NCBI RefSeq assembly: GCF_021729135.1
Contig: NZ_JAJTWW010000020.1
Span: forward strand, 1-64,000
Source: Brevibacterium daeguense
Lineage (GTDB): Bacteria; Actinomycetota; Actinomycetes; Actinomycetales; Brevibacteriaceae
Reading direction: 5' to 3'
DNA: 64,000 bases
Shown here in pieces: positions 36,260-44,870 of the stretch. A model generated the notes under the pieces. The model saw only the letters and a program-made list of their open reading frames with translations. It did no database searches and was not told the origin of the DNA. How positions within the stretch are numbered: position 1 is the stretch's first letter; each line of letters opens with the position of its first letter. The position numbers and the translations under genes are program-made.

Positions 36260-37314
36260 ATCCCTTCGACTACGCACGTGCCACTGACATCGACGGCGCC
36301 GTCACCGCCGTCGCTGCACGCCCCGGCGCCGCCTTCCTCGCCGGCGGCACCAACCTCGTCGACCACCTCAAGCTCGGCGTCGCCAGTCCGGAGGCGCTGA
36401 TCGACATCCGCCGGCTGCCGCTCGATGAGGTCACCGAGCTGCCCGACGGCGGGGTGCGCGTCGGGGCCACCGTGACCAACAGCGAGCTGGCCGCCCACCC
36501 GCTGATCCGGGAGCGCTTCCCCGCCCTGTCCCAGGCGCTGCTGTCGGGTGCCTCGGGTCAGCTGCGCAACCTCGCCACGACCGGCGGCAACCTGCTGCAG
36601 CGCACCCGGTGCGTGTACTTCCAGGACGTCACCACCCCGTGCAGCAAGCGCGAGCCGGGCAGCGGGTGCTCCGCGCTCGACGGCTACACCCGCTACCACG
36701 CGATCCTCGGCGCCTCGGAGCACTGCGTCGCCGTGCACCCCTCCGACATGGCGGTGGCGATGCTCGCCTATGACGCCGTCGTGGTGACGACCGGTCGGAA
36801 CGGTGAGCGCCGGATCCCGCTGGCCGAATTCCATCGCCTGCCGGGCGATGAGCCGTCGCGTGACACGGTGCTCGAGCATGGCGAGCTCATCACCGCCGTC
36901 GAGCTGCCGGCGCGGTGGTCCGCAGACATCGGGGCCGGCCAGGAACGCCTCCGGTCCACCTACCGCAAGGTCCGCGACCGCGCCTCCTACGCCTTCGCGC
37001 TGGTGTCGGTGGCGGCGGTCGTCGAGCTGGCGGCCGAGGACAGCGGGGCAGCCGACGCCGCACCGCGCATCGCCGACTGCCGCATCGTGCTCGGCGGAGT
37101 CGCCCACCGCCCGTGGCGGGCGGAGCGCGCCGAAGACGTCCTCCGCGGCGCACCCGCCGCCGAGGACGCGTTCCGCCGGGCCGCCGAGGCGGAGCTCGCC
37201 GCCGCCCGGCCGCTGCGGGACAACGCCTTCAAGATCCCGATGGCCCGCAGCACTCTCGTGGCGGTGCTCCGCGAGCTCACCGCGGGACCTCACGATCAGG
37301 AGCCGGCGCGATGA
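36256..37314 (+). CDS. Aldehyde oxidoreductase, FAD subunit (PaoB-like)
   Basis: A 352-residue FAD subunit. FAD loops are FLAGGTNLVDHLKLG and ATTGGNLLQRTRC. It has the four cysteines typical of PaoB-type subunits with an extra [4Fe-4S] cluster: Cys119, Cys129, Cys138 and Cys157 (RCVYFQDVTTPCSK, GSGCSALDG, EHCVAVHP). The GTG overlaps the PaoA-like stop (GTGA). It takes electrons from the iron-sulfur subunit and passes them to an acceptor such as oxygen or a ferredoxin. Confidence 0.93.
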   Translation: MNPFDYARATDIDGAVTAVAARPGAAFLAGGTNLVDHLKLGVASPEALIDIRRLPLDEVTELPDGGVRVGATVTNSELAAHPLIRERFPALSQALLSGASGQLRNLATTGGNLLQRTRCVYFQDVTTPCSKREPGSGCSALDGYTRYHAILGASEHCVAVHPSDMAVAMLAYDAVVVTTGRNGERRIPLAEFHRLPGDEPSRDTVLEHGELITAVELPARWSADIGAGQERLRSTYRKVRDRASYAFALVSVAAVVELAAEDSGAADAAPRIADCRIVLGGVAHRPWRAERAEDVLRGAPAAEDAFRRAAEAELAAARPLRDNAFKIPMARSTLVAVLRELTAGPHDQEPAR

Positions 37315-39395
37315 GCATCACCGTCTCCCCGTCAGCGACGAACGCGGGACTGACCCGGATCGACGGCCCAGCGAAGGTCACCGGCACCGCCGCCTACGCC
37401 TTCGAGCAGCCCGTCGAGAGCCCCCTCTACCTCCACCCCGTGCAGGCGACGATCGCGCGCGGGTCCGTGCGCTCCATCGACACCTCCCGCGCCTCCTCCC
37501 TCTCCGGCGTCGTCGATGTCATGACGCACGAGAACGCGCCCCGGCTGGCCGACGCCTCCGACGCCGAGTACGCGATCCTGCAGGGTCCCGAGATCGGGTT
37601 CCGCGGGCAGTTCCTCGCGGCCGTGGTCGCTGACACGCCGGAGATCGCCCGGCACGCGGCCGGCCTGGTCACCGTCGACTACGAGGTCTCGGAGCACGAC
37701 GCGGAGCTGCGGTGGGACCATCCGGAGCTCTACGCCCCGGAGCAGGTCAACGCGGGCAAGGCCACCGACACCGCCACCGGTGACGCGGACGCGGTGCTGG
37801 AACAGGCGGCGGTGAAGCTCGATCGGATGTATTCGACCCCGTGGGAGAACAACAATCCGATGGAGCCCCACACCACGATCGCGCTGTGGAACGACGAGGG
37901 ACTGACGCTCTACGAGTCGACCCAGGGAGTCCATCCCGTCCGAATGGCGATCGCGCCGGTGTTCGGGCTGCCCCCGGACGACGTCCACGTCATCGCCCCG
38001 CACGTCGGCGGCGGCTTCGGGTCCAAAGGCCTCCCCCACGCCAACCTCGTGCTCACCGCACTCGCCGCCCAGCGGCTGCGCGGCCGGGCAGTGAAGTTCG
38101 CGCTCACCCGGCAGCAGATGTTCTCCGTGGCCGGGTACCGTTCGCCGACCATCCAGCGCGTGCAGCTCGGCGCCGACCCGAGCGGTCGGCTGGCGGCACT
38201 CGCCGTCGACGTGGTCGTGCAGACCTCCCGGATCAAGGAGTTCGTCGAGCAGGCGGCCTCGCCGGCGCGGATGATGTACGCCGCCGAGCACCGGCGCACC
38301 TCCCACCGGGTGGCCGCGCTCGATGTCCCGATCCCGTCATGGATGCGCGCGCCCGGCGAGTGCCCCGGGATGTTCGGCCTCGAGGTCGCGATGGACGAGC
38401 TCGCCGAGGAACTGGGGCTCGACCCGATCGAGCTGCGCGAGCGCAATGAGCCGGAGATCGACCCGGAGACCGGCAAGCCGTTCGCCAACCGCAGGCTGCT
38501 CGACTGCTTCCGGCTGGGCGCGGAGCGGTTCGGGTGGGACCGGCGGAACTCCCGGCCCGGGAGCCGCTGGGAGGGGCGCCGGCGCCTCGGCATCGGAGTG
38601 GCGTCCGCGACGTACCCGTACATGCGGCAGCGGGCCAGCTCGGCGCGCATCCGCTACGAGGGCGAGGGGGTGTACGCCGTCCACATCGGAGCAGCGGACC
38701 TCGGCACCGGCACCTGGACCACCCTGACCCAGATCGCGGCCGAATGTCTCGACGTCGGCGTCGAGCAGATCCGGCTGCAGATCGGCGACTCAAGCCTGCC
38801 GATGGCGACCGTGGCCGGCGGGTCATCGGGCACCGCCAGCTGGGGCAGCGCGATCCTGGCCGCGGCGGGCAGGTTCCGCGAGGAGCACGGCACCGCGCCC
38901 GAGGCGGGGGCCGAGGTCCGAGTCAGGTCACCCAGGCAGCTGGAGACCGAGGGCCTGTCCATGCATTCGTTCGGCGCGCACTTCGCCGAGGTGTCCGTCG
39001 ACGCCGACACCGGGGAGATCCGGGTCGACCGGCTGCTCGGGGTGTTCTCGGCGGGGCGGATCATCAACCCGCGCACGGCTCGCTCCCAGTTCCTGGGCGG
39101 GATGACGATGGGGCTGGGCATGGCGCTGCACGAGCAGAGCGTGATGGATCCGCGCTTCGGCATCGTCGTCAACCACGACCTCGCCGAATACCACGTGCCG
39201 ACCAACGCCGACGTGCGGGACATGGAGGCGGTGTGGCTCGACGAGTTCGATGAGCATGTCGGGCCGCTGGGCGCTCGGGGCATCGGGGAGATCGGGATCG
39301 TCGGGACGGCCGCTGCGATCGCCAACGCCGCCTGCAATGCCACGGGGATCCGCGTGCGCGATCTGCCGATCACCCCGGACAAGCTGCTCGGCTGA
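37311..39395 (+). CDS. Aldehyde oxidoreductase, molybdenum cofactor subunit (PaoC-like)
   Basis: A 694-residue catalytic subunit. Molybdopterin-binding segments include HVGGGFGSKG and GGSSGTASWGSAIL, and the catalytic Glu is probably Glu660 in GARGIGEIGIVG. The ATG overlaps the upstream stop (ATGA), completing the paoABC order. PaoABC-type enzymes oxidise a broad range of aldehydes, especially aromatic ones, to acids. No PaoD-type or XdhC-type maturation gene follows within the window, so cofactor insertion must be supplied from elsewhere. Confidence 0.93.
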   Translation: MSITVSPSATNAGLTRIDGPAKVTGTAAYAFEQPVESPLYLHPVQATIARGSVRSIDTSRASSLSGVVDVMTHENAPRLADASDAEYAILQGPEIGFRGQFLAAVVADTPEIARHAAGLVTVDYEVSEHDAELRWDHPELYAPEQVNAGKATDTATGDADAVLEQAAVKLDRMYSTPWENNNPMEPHTTIALWNDEGLTLYESTQGVHPVRMAIAPVFGLPPDDVHVIAPHVGGGFGSKGLPHANLVLTALAAQRLRGRAVKFALTRQQMFSVAGYRSPTIQRVQLGADPSGRLAALAVDVVVQTSRIKEFVEQAASPARMMYAAEHRRTSHRVAALDVPIPSWMRAPGECPGMFGLEVAMDELAEELGLDPIELRERNEPEIDPETGKPFANRRLLDCFRLGAERFGWDRRNSRPGSRWEGRRRLGIGVASATYPYMRQRASSARIRYEGEGVYAVHIGAADLGTGTWTTLTQIAAECLDVGVEQIRLQIGDSSLPMATVAGGSSGTASWGSAILAAAGRFREEHGTAPEAGAEVRVRSPRQLETEGLSMHSFGAHFAEVSVDADTGEIRVDRLLGVFSAGRIINPRTARSQFLGGMTMGLGMALHEQSVMDPRFGIVVNHDLAEYHVPTNADVRDMEAVWLDEFDEHVGPLGARGIGEIGIVGTAAAIANAACNATGIRVRDLPITPDKLLG

Positions 39396-39451
39396 CGTCC
39401 CCGGGCGGATCCTCCTCGCTCACCGGCTGTGCGGTATCCGGCGCGCCCGCG

Positions 39452-40912
39452 TCAGTGCTTCGTGTGCACGAGGCGGGCGAACCGCTCCACCATGTCCCGC
39501 CAGGTGACGGTGTACGCCTCGGCCCGGGAGCCCGCCTCGGCCTCCCCCGCCAGCTTGGAGATCTCGATGTAGCCGATCCCGTCGGAGCCGAGCTTGGAGA
39601 TGTTCTTCCGGAACAGCGAGTCATCGGCGACCTCGGCGCTGACCGCCAACGGCACGCGTCCGAGGTCGGCGGGCATTCCCGCGAAGGTCATCCGGCCGGC
39701 GGTGAGGCTCTCGTGGCTGGCCGCCTGCGCGAGCAGCTCGGCGGACGCTCCGGCGGCCACCACCGGAAGCCGGACGGCCATGACGTCGGTGAGGACCTCG
39801 GTGATCTCGGCGCGCTGCTCTGCCGTCAACTGGTCCCCGCGATCGAGCCCGAACAGGACGACCGCCTCGTACCCGGCCAGCGGAGGCAGCTCCTCGCCTG
39901 CGGTCGGCCGCACCCGGGTGACGTCGAGCCCGTTGTCCTCGAAGTGCTCGACGAGGGAGTCGAGGTCGTCGGCGATCGAGCCGAGCTCGGTGCTGCTGCT
40001 CGTCTCGATGAGCAGGACCGGGGTGTTGATGCCCGCCTCGCTCATCGTCTGGGTGGGCCTGCGCTCGCCGGCTTCGACCGACAGCGGCAGGATGTTCTCC
40101 GGCACCGGTGCGGGGGTCGTGGCGTAGGGGGTGAACGCGAAGCCGTCGTTGACGGTCCGGTTGAAGTCGAGGATCACCGTGCCCGCGGCATCGGGCAGTC
40201 CGGTGGTGAGCCGGCGCCACGTCGCGGTGGTGAAGCCGTTGGTGTAGTCGTGGAAGCGGATGCTCAGGCCGGTCTGCCGGGACCCCTCGGTCTTGAGCCG
40301 GTGCACATGCCCTTCGAACTCGAATCGGACCTCGCCGGTGACGCTCCGATCGAACTCCAGACCGGGAGCCGCTGTCGGGACCGTGCGGATCATCGGATCC
40401 GGGAATTCGATGTAGGTGGCCGGCACCACCCACCGAAGGTCCGGGGTGAAGGTCGGGATGTCGATGAACCGGGACAGCAGAGGCGACTTCGAGTCGTGCC
40501 GCCGCACGCCGATCCAGCCGCCGCGGTTGAACAGCTCGTACATCACGCTCTCGACCACGATCCAGTCGACGGAGGCCCCGTGCGCCACGCGCGCCGACAT
40601 CTGCGTGGGCGAGTCGATCCGCACCTCCGCGACGGCGCTGGGACGGCTCATCGTCTCCAGCGCGTCCTTCCCGGGTCCTGCCATGATGCCGTCGGCCACG
40701 GTGAAGTGCACCCAGTCGCCGTTGCGGACGAAGGTGCCCGGTCCGTTCTCCCAGGTCGCCGGCTCCCCGTCCGTCAGCCAGATCAGTCCGGTGACGCTCA
40801 GCCAGCCGAAGGGAGTGGCAAGCTCTGCGACGCGCGCATCATGCCATGCCTGCCATTCTGCGGTGTACTGGTCCACGGTTGTCCTCGTCTCGAAGGTGAG
40901 TCCGTGTTTCAT
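39452..40912 (-). CDS. DUF1684 protein fused to a glutamine amidotransferase-like domain
   Basis: A 486-residue protein. The first ~300 residues show the DUF1684 pattern: TPFGWLSVTGLIWL, then RFHDYTNGFTTATWRRL, and a closing VILDFNRTVNDGFAFTPYATTPAPVPENILPLSVEAGE. From about residue 310 a second alpha/beta domain follows (NTPVLLIETSSS, LPPLAGYEAVVLFGLDRG, VMAVRLPVVAAGAS), similar in outline to ThuA/class I glutamine amidotransferase-like folds but without the usual catalytic Cys in the elbow. Function is unknown. The start lacks a clear ribosome site. Confidence 0.75.
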   Translation of the reverse strand: MKHGLTFETRTTVDQYTAEWQAWHDARVAELATPFGWLSVTGLIWLTDGEPATWENGPGTFVRNGDWVHFTVADGIMAGPGKDALETMSRPSAVAEVRIDSPTQMSARVAHGASVDWIVVESVMYELFNRGGWIGVRRHDSKSPLLSRFIDIPTFTPDLRWVVPATYIEFPDPMIRTVPTAAPGLEFDRSVTGEVRFEFEGHVHRLKTEGSRQTGLSIRFHDYTNGFTTATWRRLTTGLPDAAGTVILDFNRTVNDGFAFTPYATTPAPVPENILPLSVEAGERRPTQTMSEAGINTPVLLIETSSSTELGSIADDLDSLVEHFEDNGLDVTRVRPTAGEELPPLAGYEAVVLFGLDRGDQLTAEQRAEITEVLTDVMAVRLPVVAAGASAELLAQAASHESLTAGRMTFAGMPADLGRVPLAVSAEVADDSLFRKNISKLGSDGIGYIEISKLAGEAEAGSRAEAYTVTWRDMVERFARLVHTKH

Positions 40913-40994
40913 CGTAGGTGATGAGCGCGCCATGTACACCGCAGCAGGCGCTGGACATCGCAGCAGGCGCTGGACACGGAGGCGCACCGCGGGT

Positions 40995-42365
40995 TCAGGC
41001 GCCGGGAGGATGCGGTTCCGACCCCACCGGGTTCGCCCGTGCGGCGCCTCGCCGGCCTCCTGCCGCGGCGCGGTCGACCATCACCTGCACCAGGGCCAGC
41101 ACCAGCAGCAGGGACAGCGCGGCGATCGCCACGAAGAAGCCCTCGCGGTAGCCGGCGAGATCGACGATCGCTCCGGTCGCCGCCGAGGATGCCGACTGGC
41201 CCACGACCACACCGGTCGACATCATCGCCATCACCGTAGTGGTCCGCCCGGGCGGCGCCACCTCCGAGGCGATCGAGTACAGGGTGACCAGGCAGGGGCC
41301 GATCCCGCATCCCATGATGAGCAGGGACGGAACCACCAGGCCCAGGCCCTCGGCCGGGATCAGCAGCAGCGAGCCTGCCACTGCCAGGCCGGAGAACACG
41401 AGCCAGCGGGCGACGAACGTGAACCGCTCCGGCAGCAGGACGACTCCGAGCGCACACAGCGCCGAGCCCACGCCCATGATGCCGTAGAAGATGCCCGTGG
41501 CGTCCTCCTGCCCGAACTGGCCCATGAAGTTCGTCAGCGCCGTCAGCGATGAGCCGAAGAAGAGCCCGATGGCCGTCATTCCCGCCACTGGCACGAGGAC
41601 CACGGGCCGGAAGATCAGCGAGACCGGTGCGACGTCCTCACGCTGCTCCCCGGTCGCAGCCCTGTCAGCTCCCGAGGCGTCCGCGCCTTCCGAGACCGCG
41701 CCGGCCGCCGAGCCGCTCCCGGGTGCCGAAGCGTCCGCGCCGAGGACGGTTCGCGCGTGCCCGCGCACGTACCGCACCGAGGGATGGAGGGCGAAGGTGA
41801 TGACGCCGAGGACGGTGAGGACTGCCGCGAAGTCGAGGGGCACGACCACGCCGAGGAGGACCGCGATGAATCCGACGAGGACGGGGCCGAACACGAACAC
41901 GAGCTCATCGGTCATCGACTCGTAGGAGAGCACTGTGGTAGTCGCGCGGCGGGCGCGCTCGGCGGAGAACTCCGCCCGGATCGCGTGCAGCCACCGCGTC
42001 CTGACCATCGAGGAGGCCTGTGGGGCACTGGCCCCGATGAGGAATCCGGCGATGAGCACGGCAGCGGCGGGCGCCTCGGCGCGCAGGGCGAAGGCGAGGC
42101 CGAACAGGGCAGCGGTGTTGGCGACAGCGGTCGTGAGGAGGACCGGCTGCTGTCCCCAGCGGTCGGCGGCAGCGCCCAGGAGCGGCCCGAGGAGCGCGGT
42201 GCCGACCCCGACCAGCGCCGCCGTCGCCCCGGCGAGGGTGAAGCTGTCGCGGGTCGAGGAGACCGCGGTCATGACCGCGACGACCGACATCGCGAAGGGC
42301 AGTTTCGCGATGAGTGCGATGGGGAGGAAGCCCCACCCGAACACGCGGCTGAGGTTGGCGAACAC
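40995..42365 (-). CDS. MFS transporter
   Basis: A 456-residue protein with about twelve hydrophobic helices and a loop DRWGQQP after helix 2. A long, Ala/Ser/Gly-rich cytoplasmic linker (about 40 residues around GADASAPGSGSAAGAVSEG) divides the two halves. It resembles the transporter at 29020 in several loops, so the two may be paralogues. The GTG is 8 nt from a TAGCCT box that is the reverse complement of the box used by the divergent aminopeptidase gene. Substrate unknown. Confidence 0.87.
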   Translation of the reverse strand: MFANLSRVFGWGFLPIALIAKLPFAMSVVAVMTAVSSTRDSFTLAGATAALVGVGTALLGPLLGAAADRWGQQPVLLTTAVANTAALFGLAFALRAEAPAAAVLIAGFLIGASAPQASSMVRTRWLHAIRAEFSAERARRATTTVLSYESMTDELVFVFGPVLVGFIAVLLGVVVPLDFAAVLTVLGVITFALHPSVRYVRGHARTVLGADASAPGSGSAAGAVSEGADASGADRAATGEQREDVAPVSLIFRPVVLVPVAGMTAIGLFFGSSLTALTNFMGQFGQEDATGIFYGIMGVGSALCALGVVLLPERFTFVARWLVFSGLAVAGSLLLIPAEGLGLVVPSLLIMGCGIGPCLVTLYSIASEVAPPGRTTTVMAMMSTGVVVGQSASSAATGAIVDLAGYREGFFVAIAALSLLLVLALVQVMVDRAAAGGRRGAARANPVGSEPHPPGA

Positions 42366-42386
42366 GATTGACTAGGCTACATCGTT
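42366..42386. promoter_or_regulatory. Divergent leaderless promoters sharing one box
   Basis: Only 21 bp separate two divergent start codons. TAGGCT at 42373-42378 lies 8 nt before the rightward ATG, and its overlapping complement TAGCCT at 42379-42374 lies 8 nt before the leftward GTG. Both genes lack ribosome sites. The two polymerases could not bind together, so expression in the two directions should compete. Confidence 0.6.
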
Positions 42387-43733
42387 ATGAGCATCACGAC
42401 TGAATCCGGATCCGGTGCCATCGCAGCCGACCTGGCGGCCTTCGTCCATGAATCGCCGTCCTCGTACCACGCCGCGGCCACCGCCCGGTCCCGGCTGCTG
42501 GCCGCCGGCTTCAGCGAGCTCGATGAGCGTCAGTCGTGGGAGCTTGCGGCGGGCGGGAGATACCTCGTGATCCGTGACGGCGCGATCCTCGCGTGGGTGA
42601 TGCCGGAGCAGCCGACCGCCGCGCCCGGCTTCCGCGTGCTCGGTGCGCACACCGATTCGCCGGCGTTCAAGCTCAAGCCCAATCCGGGATTCACCGCTGA
42701 GGGCAGCCTCCAGGTGGGTGTGGAGATCTACGGCGGTCCGCTGCTGAATTCCTGGCTCGACCGGGAGCTGCGCTTCGCCGGTCGGCTGGTGACGTCCGAG
42801 GGCCGGACGGTCCTGGCGCAGACGCCGGCGATCGGACGGATCCCGCAGCTGGCCATCCACCTGGACCGGCAGGTCAATGAGAAGCTCGCGCTCGATCGGC
42901 AGCGGCACATGCAGCCGGTGATCGGGCTGGAGAACATCGCCGGCCCGTCCGCTGTGCTCGAGGTGCTCGCCGCCTCGGCAGGGGTCGACGCCGCCGACGT
43001 CGTCGGCTTCGATGTCGTGACGATCGCGGCGCAGGCGCCCGATCTGTTCGGCATCCACGACGAGTTCCTCGCCTCGGCCCGGCTGGACAATCTGTCCTCG
43101 GTGCATGCGGGAGTGGCCGCGCTGGCGCTGATCGATCCGGTCGGCCTCCGGGAGATCCCGCTGCTGGCCGCCTTCGACCACGAGGAGGTCGGCTCCGAGA
43201 GCCGCTCGGGTGCCGCCGGGCCGTTCCTGGCAGACGTCACGGAGCGGATCGTCGGCAGCCTGGGCACCGACTCCTCGGCCGGTCGCTCGGCCGGTCCCTC
43301 GACGCGTCCCGCGGCGGGCAGCCGGGAGGCCTTCCTGCAGTCGATGGCGAAGTCGATCTGCTTCTCCTCCGACGCCGGTCACGGCGTGCACCCGAATTAT
43401 CCGGAACGCCACGATCCCGTCAACCGGCCGCGGCTGGGAGGCGGGCCGCTCCTGAAGATCAATGCCCAGCAGCGCTACTCCACCGACGCGGTGGGGACGG
43501 CGGCATGGGCGCGGGCGTGCGCGACGGCGGGGGTGCGCTACCAGGAGTTCGTCTCCAACAATGCGATGCCCTGCGGCTCGACGATCGGCCCGCTCACCGC
43601 GACCCGGCTGGGCATGACGACGGTCGACGTCGGGATCGCGCTGTGGAGCATGCATTCGGCCCGCGAGATGTGCGCGGCCTCCGACGTCGCGGATCTGTTC
43701 CGGGTCGCCCACGCCTTCTTCGCAGGGAGGTGA
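42387..43733 (+). CDS. M18 family aminopeptidase
   Basis: A 448-residue di-zinc aminopeptidase. Metal-binding motifs are in order: GAHTDSPAFKLKP, SARLDNLSSV, FDHEEVGSESRSG, and MHSAREM near the C terminus, with DAGHGVHPNYPERHD as the substrate region. Family members remove N-terminal residues, often acidic or neutral, from peptides in the cytoplasm. A short Ser/Gly-rich insert is present around residue 300. The gene appears to be translated from a leaderless mRNA. Confidence 0.94.
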   Translation: MSITTESGSGAIAADLAAFVHESPSSYHAAATARSRLLAAGFSELDERQSWELAAGGRYLVIRDGAILAWVMPEQPTAAPGFRVLGAHTDSPAFKLKPNPGFTAEGSLQVGVEIYGGPLLNSWLDRELRFAGRLVTSEGRTVLAQTPAIGRIPQLAIHLDRQVNEKLALDRQRHMQPVIGLENIAGPSAVLEVLAASAGVDAADVVGFDVVTIAAQAPDLFGIHDEFLASARLDNLSSVHAGVAALALIDPVGLREIPLLAAFDHEEVGSESRSGAAGPFLADVTERIVGSLGTDSSAGRSAGPSTRPAAGSREAFLQSMAKSICFSSDAGHGVHPNYPERHDPVNRPRLGGGPLLKINAQQRYSTDAVGTAAWARACATAGVRYQEFVSNNAMPCGSTIGPLTATRLGMTTVDVGIALWSMHSAREMCAASDVADLFRVAHAFFAGR

Positions 43734-43783
43734 GCTTCGCAGGGAAGCGGGCGTGAGGACCCGGAACGATCAGTTGGTGAGGA

Positions 43784-44740
43784 TCACTCGTACATCGCGA
43801 TGTAGCGCCCGATGACGCCGCCGGCACGCAGCCGGTCGATCGCCTCGGGGATGTCCTCGTGCCGGATGTGGTTCATCGGCGGGTTGAGCTGGCCGGACTT
43901 CATCAGCTCGTAGATCCCGGCCAGGTCCTCCTGGGTGCCGGACTTCGAACCCTTGATGGTCAGCTGCTTGGTGATGAGCGGATAGGTGTTGATCGTGGAT
44001 TCCAAGCGGCCCATGCCGACCTGCACGAGAGTGCCGAATTCGGCCAGGGTCTCCACAGCGGCCGAGGTCGTGGTGCCGAAGCCCGCGTAGTCGACGATGA
44101 GGTCGAGCTCCTTGTCCTTGAACGCGTCGATCGAGTCGGCGACGTCCGTGAGCCCGATCTCCTCGGCGAGCTTCTGGGTTTCGGGGTTGATCTCCGCGCC
44201 GTAGACCTCAGCGCCGACGATCGCCGCGCTGCGGGCGCCGATGTACCCGAGCCCGCCGAGCCCGATCACGCCGACCTTCATGCCCTCCTTCGCGCCGCCG
44301 GCCGACATCATGGCGTGATACGCGGTCAGGCCGGCGTCGGTGGCCATGGCGCCGAGGTCGAACGGCACCTCGTCGGGCAGCGCGACGAGATTCGCGTCCG
44401 TGGCGACGAGCTTCGGGCCGAATCCGCCGTCCCACTGGCCGTAGCCCAGCGCGTCGCCGTCCGGCATGACCGGTGACAGCCCGACGCGGTCGCCCACCTT
44501 CCACTTGTCCTCGAGGCCGTCCCCGACCTCGGTGATGACGCCGGCGTTCTCGTGACCCATGGTGCGCGGCAGCACCGGGAACAGCGCCATCCAGCCCGGA
44601 TCGTCGAGGGCGGAGACATCAGAGTGGCAGATGCCCGCTGCCTTGACTTCGACGACGACCTGTCCGGGTCCGGCCTTCGGCTCCGGGACCTCGTTGAGTT
44701 CCAGCGGCTTGTCGGTTCCTGTGAATTGCCAGGCTTTCAT
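43784..44740 (-). CDS. MDR alcohol dehydrogenase without a structural zinc lobe
   Basis: A 318-residue medium-chain dehydrogenase. Catalytic zinc ligands fit GICHSDV (Cys), GHEN (His/Glu) and Asp in ATDAGLTAYHA, an Asp in place of Cys as in Rhodococcus ADH-A. The cofactor motif is GLGGLGYIGA. The four-Cys structural zinc loop is absent: the region reads GLSPVMPDGDALGYGQWDGGF, so the protein is about 25-30 residues shorter than usual. AAGGAG precedes the ATG. It probably acts on secondary or bulky alcohols, judged from the ADH-A likeness. Confidence 0.85.
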   Translation of the reverse strand: MKAWQFTGTDKPLELNEVPEPKAGPGQVVVEVKAAGICHSDVSALDDPGWMALFPVLPRTMGHENAGVITEVGDGLEDKWKVGDRVGLSPVMPDGDALGYGQWDGGFGPKLVATDANLVALPDEVPFDLGAMATDAGLTAYHAMMSAGGAKEGMKVGVIGLGGLGYIGARSAAIVGAEVYGAEINPETQKLAEEIGLTDVADSIDAFKDKELDLIVDYAGFGTTTSAAVETLAEFGTLVQVGMGRLESTINTYPLITKQLTIKGSKSGTQEDLAGIYELMKSGQLNPPMNHIRHEDIPEAIDRLRAGGVIGRYIAMYE

Positions 44741-44870
44741 TGCGCTCCTTCCAGACGGGACGGACACCGGAGACGGTGCCCGAGCGGCTGAGTCAGCCTG
44801 GCTCAAGGCTATCGGCAGCCCGGCAAGGTGTCATGTCCGATATGTCACAGCCGAGGTGGGCCGCAGCGCG

